DNA of 8,558 nt. It comes from Desulfobacteraceae bacterium. Its GTDB lineage: Bacteria; Desulfobacterota; DSM-4660; Desulfatiglandales; JALVMZ01. Below the pieces are notes generated by a model. That model had not been told where the DNA came from. It searched no databases and saw only the letters and a list, made by a program, of their open reading frames with translations. Positions 1 to 5,382 of this stretch are shown one piece after another. Location of the stretch: contig JALVMZ010000619.1 of assembly GCA_027032655.1 (NCBI GenBank), forward strand, positions 1 to 8,558. The letters run 5' to 3'. A program made the translations under genes and the position numbers. Every line of letters starts with the position of its first letter. Position 1 is the stretch's first letter.

Positions 1-781
1 TTACAAGGGGAATAAGCTCTGAGAGATTCTTTGCGGTTGCCCCTTCCCTTATCATTATGAACATTCCTGATTCAAGCTTCTCTAAGGCCTCCTGCCTTTT
101 TGTGCATTCATGATCAGAGAGTATCCCTGCGGATAGATATGCCTGAAGCTCTTCTCCCGTAAGGCCCGGTGCATGCCCGTCAATAACTCTCCCTTTAAAA
201 AGGGCTATCTTTTCCATCACCTCATCATCACCATGGATTACCCCCGAGAAATTCATCACCTCAGCAAGCCCCAGAATCCTGTTATTATTTTTAAGTATTT
301 TAAGCTCATTAACCCCTATCTTTGAACCAGAGGTCTCAAGCCCTGTTGCCGGGACACATGATGGTGCCATAAAAAACACATCAAGTGGGATATCAGCAGA
401 ATCTTCCATCATCATGTTAATACCATCAAGGCCCTTTACATTTGCAATCTCATGAGGGTCAGAGATGATTGTGGTGGTGCCATGGGGAATAATGGCCTGG
501 GCAAGCACTGATGGCATCATCATGGTGCTCTCTATGTGAATATGGGCATCAATCAGACCAGGAATAACCCAATCATCATCCAGCTCAATTGTATTTTTAC
601 CTTTGTATCCTTTGCCTATTGAAACTATATACCCATCATGGATTGCAATCTCTTTTTTGGTAACAGATCCTGTTAATGTGTTTAATATTCGCCCCCCTTT
701 AATAACTAAGTCAGGACCTCCATTCTTTATAACAACATTAACTCTCTTCTTTAATTGTTCCTTATAATCATCTATAATCAC
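1..781 (-). CDS. ade: Adenine deaminase, N-terminal part (cut by left window edge)
   Basis: This amidohydrolase-superfamily enzyme hydrolyses adenine to hypoxanthine and ammonia in cytoplasmic purine salvage. I translated 260 codons. After a beta-rich N-terminal segment comes the metal-binding HxH motif GLIDAHIHIES (H80, H82), then HGTTTIISDPHEIANV (100-115), LAEVMNFSG (172-180, with Glu175 or so in place of the carboxylated lysine of relatives), DGHAPG (His203) and SDHE (His224). These are signatures of adenine deaminase rather than of dihydroorotase or hydantoinase. The family is near 580 residues, so about 55% of the protein, including the last metal-site Asp, lies outside the window. The start is GTG at 781: it overlaps the stop of the kinase gene by 4 nt (GTGA) and has a GGGGGA ribosome site (791-796) 9 nt upstream. 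No in-frame ATG lies near it. The overlap suggests translational coupling to the upstream kinase. Confidence 0.93.
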   Translation of the reverse strand, partial: MIIDDYKEQLKKRVNVVIKNGGPDLVIKGGRILNTLTGSVTKKEIAIHDGYIVSIGKGYKGKNTIELDDDWVIPGLIDAHIHIESTMMMPSVLAQAIIPHGTTTIISDPHEIANVKGLDGINMMMEDSADIPLDVFFMAPSCVPATGLETSGSKIGVNELKILKNNNRILGLAEVMNFSGVIHGDDEVMEKIALFKGRVIDGHAPGLTGEELQAYLSAGILSDHECTKRQEALEKLESGMFIMIREGATAKNLSELIPLV

Positions 782-1392
782 AGATAATTTTCCCCCGCAT
801 GTTCTACTTTAATTATGTTCCAGTTTTTAATACCATCAAGAGAGGTATCAATTACATAATGAAATATATCCAGCCCTGGAAAGCTCTTTTTTAGACTATC
901 TATGTCCACCTCTTCAAATGCATTTTTATTATTGTAATATGCCTCTCGAGTTATGGCATTTGATTCATATTCATCCCTGGTTCTCTTTGATATCCTTTTT
1001 ATGCATACATCTTCAGGACATTTGGTCTCCATTATAAAGAGGGCCAGATTGTAATTGGAGGCAATCTCTCCTGCCTTTAATCTTTGCTGATTTTTTATAA
1101 ATGTGGCATCAAGCAGGACATCCATCCCCTGCTCAATAACGCTCCTGGCAGTTTGAAACATCACTTCATAAATTAAATTTCTATTTTTCATGTTTGATGC
1201 AAATTTCTCATCAAAGATATCTCTTTCTTTAAAGACCTGGACTCTGATAACATCACTCCTTACAACTACATGCCCCCAGTTTTTACCTATTACCTCAGCT
1301 ACGCCGGTCTTACCGGTTGCAGGCAGACCGCATAGAATTATCAGATTCTTTTTGAACCTGTTCTTCTCTACAAAATCCTTAAATTTCATCAT
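778..1392 (-). CDS. P-loop kinase-like protein (COG0645 type)
   Basis: This 204-residue cytoplasmic protein is a predicted small-molecule or nucleotide kinase whose substrate I cannot name. It has a Walker A motif GLPATGKT (22-29), an SDVIR motif (46-50) like the substrate-side aspartate of the COG0645/zeta-toxin-like group, a Walker-B-like strand LLDATF (93-98), and an Arg/Lys-rich lid near 132-139. COG0645 domains are often the C-terminal half of a fused protein whose N-terminal half is COG2187, the product of the gene just upstream here. The two probably act together or belong to one complex. The start is ATG at 1392 or the adjacent ATG at 1389; neither has a convincing Shine-Dalgarno sequence, and the leader is an AT-rich repeat tract. 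Its last codons overlap the adenine deaminase start. A toxin role is unlikely because no small antitoxin gene is present. Confidence 0.85.
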   Translation of the reverse strand: MMKFKDFVEKNRFKKNLIILCGLPATGKTGVAEVIGKNWGHVVVRSDVIRVQVFKERDIFDEKFASNMKNRNLIYEVMFQTARSVIEQGMDVLLDATFIKNQQRLKAGEIASNYNLALFIMETKCPEDVCIKRISKRTRDEYESNAITREAYYNNKNAFEEVDIDSLKKSFPGLDIFHYVIDTSLDGIKNWNIIKVEHAGENYL

Positions 1393-1399
1393 TATTTAA

Positions 1400-1470
1400 T
1401 TTACTTAATGCACTAACTTACTCACCCATTTAAACTCACTCAACTTACTTAACTTACTCAACTCACTTAA
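1400..1470. repeat. 9-bp tandem repeat between the two kinase-like genes
   Basis: The core at 1435-1470 is four contiguous 9-bp units matching CTYACTYAA on the plus strand: CTCACTCAA, CTTACTTAA, CTTACTCAA and CTCACTTAA. Degenerate copies continue leftward, for example CTTACTCAC at 1417-1425 and TTTACTTAA at 1400-1408. The tract begins over the stop codon of the COG2187 gene (1467-1469) and fills most of the 74-nt gap to the next start. In the COG2187 frame each unit adds another stop codon. In the frame of the downstream ATG the core reads as Leu-Ser-Glu/Lys triplets, but two stop codons then intervene before that ATG. Confidence 0.8.
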
Positions 1471-2501
1471 CTAATATACGAATAAGCAAGCCTGAAATAC
1501 TTTCTTGCGTTTTCTATTGCAATATCCTTTTTTTTCCTATCAACTGATTCATCATCTATCAGGAAGCTATTCACTTTACCTCGAACAAATGCCCTGTATA
1601 CCTTATAAAACTTTAATATACCCTCTCCATGCCCATCACCTGAAAATTCAATATACTCTTTCCAGAGCATATTTGAGAGTTCCACCCCGCCATTATAGTC
1701 AAGGTCCATTAAAAGAAAAGCAATATCTGAAATCACATCCCCATATCTGAACCTGTCATTAAACTCAATACAATCTATGACAAACACACTTTCACCAATG
1801 CATATATGTTCCATGTGAAGATCTCCATGGCAGTCCCTTATTTTTGCCATATTAATCCTTTCATGGAATAATCTTTCTTTATTGCGATAAAAATCATCTG
1901 TCCATCTCTTCAATTCGTGAAATGCCCTTTCATCAATAGTTTTCCCTATATATGGTTCAACCTGGTCAAAATTTTCATCCGTATTCACCCTGAAGCTCTC
2001 AGGAAGACCAAACCTATCTATCTCCTCCGACCTTTCTGCATTTTTATGAAACTCTGAAATCCGTTTTGAAATGGACTTTATATGAGAGTTATTTAATCTG
2101 CCTTTTTGAAACATCTCTTTCATTAAAATGTCCTGTGGAATCCTTTTCATCCTTACTGCCCAGTCAACCACCTCTCCTTTTACATCCCTGAGTGAATATC
2201 GATTCCCATCAAATTTTACAGGGATTACGCCCAGATAGATACCCTCTGAAAGACGCCTGTTCAGTTCCACCTCCTTTTCACAAAAAAACTTTCTCTTCTC
2301 AAGGGTTGAAAAATCCAGGAACCCAAAATTAACAGGTTTTTTTATTTTATATACGAACTGGTCCCCAATTATCACATATGATATATGGGTCTGGATAAGC
2401 TCTACATCTGAGGTGGGATCAGGTAAAGATTCAGGATTTAATAAGTCTTGTATCATCTCACCATATTTATTAAACTTAGTTTTTTCTTTAGAAATAATCA
2501 T
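1467..2501 (-). CDS. Aminoglycoside-phosphotransferase-fold protein (COG2187)
   Basis: This 344-residue cytoplasmic protein has a protein-kinase-like fold. The N-lobe holds THISYV and VYKIKKPVNFGFLDFSTLEKR-type sequence (38-70, with candidate ATP-binding Lys near 52-55). The catalytic loop is HGDLHMEH (225-232, catalytic Asp227), followed by the metal-binding strand VIDCIEFND (241-249, Asp243). These motifs are characteristic of COG2187. Many relatives carry a C-terminal COG0645 P-loop domain; here that domain is the separate gene immediately downstream. The substrate is unknown, and the fold name should not be read as antibiotic resistance. The ATG at 2501 has no visible ribosome site. An internal ATG at 2456 (Met16) begins MIQDLLNPESLPDP, close to where family members commonly start, so the true protein may be 329 residues. 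It is divergent from the flavoprotein gene at 2550. Confidence 0.85.
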   Translation of the reverse strand: MIISKEKTKFNKYGEMIQDLLNPESLPDPTSDVELIQTHISYVIIGDQFVYKIKKPVNFGFLDFSTLEKRKFFCEKEVELNRRLSEGIYLGVIPVKFDGNRYSLRDVKGEVVDWAVRMKRIPQDILMKEMFQKGRLNNSHIKSISKRISEFHKNAERSEEIDRFGLPESFRVNTDENFDQVEPYIGKTIDERAFHELKRWTDDFYRNKERLFHERINMAKIRDCHGDLHMEHICIGESVFVIDCIEFNDRFRYGDVISDIAFLLMDLDYNGGVELSNMLWKEYIEFSGDGHGEGILKFYKVYRAFVRGKVNSFLIDDESVDRKKKDIAIENARKYFRLAYSYIS

Positions 2502-2549
2502 AAAATGGATAGCATGTAAAGTGTAACCCCATAGATTAGAGGTGAAAAA
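2502..2549. promoter_or_regulatory. Short divergent intergenic region
   Basis: Only 48 nt separate two divergent start codons, so at least one promoter must extend into coding sequence. For the plus-strand gene a weak sigma70-like pair is possible: TTTAGA at 2487-2492 and TAGCAT at 2510-2515, with a 17-nt spacer and four of six matches in each box. This is barely above chance. I see no convincing promoter for the minus-strand gene. Confidence 0.3.
2539..2544 (+). promoter_or_regulatory. Ribosome binding site of the flavoprotein gene
   Basis: GAGGTG lies 5 nt before the ATG at 2550. It is a clear Shine-Dalgarno match at normal spacing, and it fixes the start of the CoA-disulfide-reductase-like gene. 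The first residues (RFLIIGGDAAG) then begin directly with the FAD-binding strand, as the family expects. Confidence 0.75.
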
Positions 2550-3890
2550 ATGAGATTCTTAATAATAGGTGGCGATGCGGCTGGAATGAGTGCTGCCAGT
2601 CGTGCCAAGAGAAGGAACCCCAAAATGGAAGTAACCGTTTTAGAGCAGACTTCAGATGTATCTTACAGTGCATGTGGTATGCCATACAATCTTGCAGACC
2701 CTGAAAGGGTAATGGATGAGTTAATTGTAAGATCAGCTAATGTATTTATTGAAAAACAGGGGATTGACCTCAGAATTGGACACAGGGCAGAAAGAATAGA
2801 TAGAGGGAATAAATCAGTTTTGGGAAAAAGAGTGGATGGAAAGACATTTGAACTTCCTTATGACAGATTGCTGATAGCCACAGGTGCATCCCCTAAGAGG
2901 CTGGGTATCCCTGGAGAGGATATTCCTGGTGTAATGTTCCTGAAGCTCCTTGAAGATGGTCGTCGTATAAAATCATATATACTGGAAAATAAGGTAAAAA
3001 AGGCAATTATCATTGGCATGGGATATATAGCCCTTGAGGTATGCGAGGCTCTTTCCAGATTGGGTATAGAAGTGGATATGGTGAAACCCAGACCCATTTT
3101 CCTGCCCTGGATGAATCAGGAGCTATCTTCGGTTGTAAAGGATGAAGTGGAAAAGAACGGAATAAATCTGCACATGGGACTTCAGATAAAAGGGATTGAA
3201 AGGAATCAAGATAAACTAAGAGTTTACTGTGATGATACGGTTTTTGATACTGAAATGGTTCTGATAGCAGTTGGGATTACCCCCAATAGCCAGATTGCGG
3301 AAGATGCAGGCCTGGAACTTGGTCCTCAAAAGGCTATTGCAGTTGACAGACAACTGAAGACATCTGATCCTGAGATATTTTCTGCAGGGGACTGTGCGGA
3401 TGCATTTCATGTGGTTTCAGGGAAAAAGGTATGGAACCCCCTTGCCCTCAGGGCAAACAGGGCTGGATGGGCAGTTGCTGATAATGTCCTTGGAAGCAAG
3501 GTGGAACTGGAAGGAGTAGCAGGAACTGCAGTATTCAAGGTATTTGATCTTCAGATTGCCAGGACAGGTCTAAATCCCAGAGAGGCTAAGGAATCTGGAT
3601 TTGATCCTGTTGAAATTGTAATCAAAAGCAGGAGCAGGGCCCATGCCCATCCAGGTTCCACAACCATCCATGTATCCATGACAGGAGACAAAAGCACCGG
3701 AAGATTGCTGGGAGCCCAGATGGTAGGGAGCGAAGGCGTGGCTCACAGGATTAATGCTGTTGCTGTTGCCTTACATGCAAAAATGAGTGTTGAGGATTTT
3801 TATCAGTGCGACCTGGCATATGCACCACCTTTTGGCCCGGTTTGGGACCCATTACTCACTGCTGCCAATCAATTAAGAAAAAGATTGTAA
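2550..3890 (+). CDS. CoA-disulfide reductase / NADH oxidase family flavoprotein
   Basis: This 446-residue cytoplasmic flavoprotein belongs to the pyridine nucleotide-disulfide oxidoreductases. In order it has the FAD-binding motif IIGGDAAGMSAASRA (5-19), a single redox cysteine in SYSACGMPY (Cys42), the ATGASP strand (110-115), the NAD(P) motif IIGMGYIALE (154-163), the second FAD motif PEIFSAGDCAD (274-284), and a C-terminal dimerisation domain with DLAYAPPFGPVWDPL (421-435). One cysteine in place of a CxxxxC pair is the hallmark of the CoA-disulfide reductase, NADH oxidase and peroxidase group. Family members reduce CoA-S-S-CoA, polysulfide, oxygen or peroxide; which applies here cannot be read from sequence. 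After the second beta strand of the nucleotide domain there is Lys179 rather than the usual acidic residue, which hints at NADPH (inference). There is no fused rhodanese domain. The gene stands alone and ends 1 nt from the convergent PHP gene. Confidence 0.9.
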   Translation: MRFLIIGGDAAGMSAASRAKRRNPKMEVTVLEQTSDVSYSACGMPYNLADPERVMDELIVRSANVFIEKQGIDLRIGHRAERIDRGNKSVLGKRVDGKTFELPYDRLLIATGASPKRLGIPGEDIPGVMFLKLLEDGRRIKSYILENKVKKAIIIGMGYIALEVCEALSRLGIEVDMVKPRPIFLPWMNQELSSVVKDEVEKNGINLHMGLQIKGIERNQDKLRVYCDDTVFDTEMVLIAVGITPNSQIAEDAGLELGPQKAIAVDRQLKTSDPEIFSAGDCADAFHVVSGKKVWNPLALRANRAGWAVADNVLGSKVELEGVAGTAVFKVFDLQIARTGLNPREAKESGFDPVEIVIKSRSRAHAHPGSTTIHVSMTGDKSTGRLLGAQMVGSEGVAHRINAVAVALHAKMSVEDFYQCDLAYAPPFGPVWDPLLTAANQLRKRL

Positions 3891-3891
3891 C

Positions 3892-4770
3892 CTATAATTG
3901 AATTCCAAACTGTTGAGCCACTTCCAGAGGGACATCAACGGTGCCCATAATTACAGGGTCCTGGTGACAATCTGACCCACCTGATACCATAAGTCCATGC
4001 CTTTTTGAAAAGGCAAGGTATGATGATATGGCCTCAGGTGTGTGTCTTGAATGCCAGCATTCAATTCCATCAAGATATTCCAGCATATATTTCTCTATAA
4101 TCGTCTGTTGTTCAGGAATTGAATCAGTAAAGGCTATGAGGGATGTGCCGCTTGGATCATTCGGATGTGCAAGGAATAATTTTCCGCCTGCCCCCCTTGC
4201 AATTGAAGATGCCTCTTCAAGAGAAAGGGGTAGTTTGGGCACATTACATCTCTTTAAATATTTATCAAATGCCTCTCTTTTGTCAGATACAATGCCCAAT
4301 TTTATTAAATAATTTGCGATGTGAGGTCTTCCAAATGAACCATTCACGCTCTGCTCAATGGCAGATATATCATCCTTAGTCAGGGGTGGGATGGATTCTT
4401 CCTCCAGCACCCTGTTTAGTTTTTCTATTATTTGCATGGCCCTTTTTCTTCTGTATGCCCTCAACTCATTTATCTTATTGTTAAGTTTACTGTCCTTGGG
4501 GTCATATCCATAAACAAGAAGGTCAAGGGATGCGGCTTTTTTGTTGTCCATCTCAGTAGGTTTGAAGGATATGTTTAACTCAAGACCACTTATATATTTT
4601 ATATTATATCTTTTTGCCAGCAAAACGGCCTTTTCCTGCGCATCCAGTGAATCATGGTCTGTTATCGAAAGGAGCCTTATACCCCTTTTTAATGCTTCAT
4701 TGAATATATCCTCCAGCTCCATCCTGCCATCTGAGCCATCCTTTGAATGTATATGAAGATCAATCTTCAT
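3892..4770 (-). CDS. PHP-domain phosphoesterase (COG0613 type)
   Basis: This 292-residue cytoplasmic metal-dependent phosphoesterase belongs to the polymerase-and-histidinol-phosphatase superfamily. The metal ligands are visible: DLHIHS (His6, His8), SITDHDSLDA (35-44, Asp38, His39), GLELN (62-66, Glu64), GRPHIA (147-152, His150), LAHP (200-203, His202), CWHSRH (238-243) and SGGSDCHQD (263-271, Asp267, His269). The GRPHIA element and overall length match the TrpH/RNase AM (YciV) branch, whose characterised members hydrolyse 3',5'-nucleoside bisphosphates such as pAp or degrade short RNA from the 5' end. That activity is a family inference. The start codon lies 11 nt inside the end of iorB, so translation is probably coupled; only a weak AAGAGA precedes it. 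The stop is 1 nt from the convergent flavoprotein stop, which leaves no room for a separate intergenic terminator. Confidence 0.87.
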   Translation of the reverse strand: MKIDLHIHSKDGSDGRMELEDIFNEALKRGIRLLSITDHDSLDAQEKAVLLAKRYNIKYISGLELNISFKPTEMDNKKAASLDLLVYGYDPKDSKLNNKINELRAYRRKRAMQIIEKLNRVLEEESIPPLTKDDISAIEQSVNGSFGRPHIANYLIKLGIVSDKREAFDKYLKRCNVPKLPLSLEEASSIARGAGGKLFLAHPNDPSGTSLIAFTDSIPEQQTIIEKYMLEYLDGIECWHSRHTPEAISSYLAFSKRHGLMVSGGSDCHQDPVIMGTVDVPLEVAQQFGIQL

Positions 4771-5371
4771 AGTCTCTTACCAATGAACCTCCTATTTCAA
4801 GTGCTTTGAAATTTATCTCCAGGGCCTTTTGTGGGAGAAGCTCCTGCAATGTCTCTCCTATCTCCTCTTTGTTTAAAGGAAATTCCTCAAGTTCTGAAAT
4901 TGCCCCCAGCATTATTGTGTTCATTATTATGGCACTTCCCATTTCCATTGCCTTTGAGGTGGCATCAAGCCAGAACAATTTCCCACATGACCTTTTTATG
5001 ACATCCTTTATCTTTTCAGTATCAGGATATTCAACATCCCCTGCTATTACATTTAAAGGGTGAATAGGCCTGTTATTTACTAAATAGATGGTATCAGGAT
5101 TTCCAAACTCTCTTATTACTCTCAGGGTTTCAAGTGGTTCAAGACCCATTATAATGTCAGCTCCATTGGGAGGAGTAAGGGGACCCCTAAGACCTCTCTC
5201 ATAAATCCTCACATGGCTCATTACAGGGCCTCCCCTCTGAGATAGTCCAAATGTCTCTCCAATTGTAACTTTAAGACCCTTTTTTACACTGGCCCTTCCA
5301 ATTATCTGAGATGCAAGGACATTACCCTGACCACCCACACCCGTAATTATCAGATTAAGAGGTATCATCAT
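4760..5371 (-). CDS. iorB: Indolepyruvate:ferredoxin oxidoreductase, beta subunit
   Basis: This 203-residue protein is the gamma-type domain of 2-oxoacid:ferredoxin oxidoreductases. It has the nucleotide/CoA-binding loop TGVGGQGNVLAS (10-21), the SQRGGPVMSHVR motif (44-55), ADIIMGLEPLETLR (71-84) and MNTIMLGA (150-157), all typical of IorB. With IorA it forms the enzyme that oxidatively decarboxylates arylpyruvates to aryl-acetyl-CoA with reduction of ferredoxin. It is 11 nt downstream of iorA, and its end contains the start of the PHP gene. The length is ordinary for the family. It is encoded by ATG-ATG at 5371 and 5368, and the second is favoured by the ribosome site. The exact 2-oxoacid used is not shown by the sequence. 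Confidence 0.9.
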   Translation of the reverse strand: MMIPLNLIITGVGGQGNVLASQIIGRASVKKGLKVTIGETFGLSQRGGPVMSHVRIYERGLRGPLTPPNGADIIMGLEPLETLRVIREFGNPDTIYLVNNRPIHPLNVIAGDVEYPDTEKIKDVIKRSCGKLFWLDATSKAMEMGSAIIMNTIMLGAISELEEFPLNKEEIGETLQELLPQKALEINFKALEIGGSLVRDYED

Positions 5372-5373
5372 TT

Positions 5374-5380
5374 CCCTTCC
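5374..5380 (-). promoter_or_regulatory. Ribosome binding site of iorB, bearing on its start
   Basis: GGAAGGG on the minus strand ends 2 nt before the first ATG (5371) and 5 nt before the second (5368). The second gives normal spacing, so the mature reading probably begins MIPLNLIITG and is one residue shorter than the longest reading. Confidence 0.6.
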
Positions 5381-5382
5381 AT

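Noticed and set aside
778..1392. Zeta-type toxin of a toxin-antitoxin system
   Set aside because: The P-loop and SDVIR motifs are shared with that group, but no small antitoxin gene precedes it and the partner is a COG2187 gene.
1400..1470. CRISPR-like array
   Set aside because: The units are 9 bp and directly abutting, with no spacers; it is a simple tandem repeat.
1467..2501. Aminoglycoside resistance gene
   Set aside because: The kinase-like fold is shared, but the motifs are those of COG2187, a group of unknown substrate, and the neighbours are housekeeping-type genes.
3870..3910. Bidirectional terminator between the convergent genes
   Set aside because: The stops are 1 nt apart and I find no strong hairpin with a T-run on either strand there.
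4028..4312. Open frames antisense to the genes (also near 1190-1399, 2858-3097, 4541-4756 and 6878-7120)
   Set aside because: They lie wholly or almost wholly within well-supported genes on the other strand, show no recognisable domain, and look like frame shadows.
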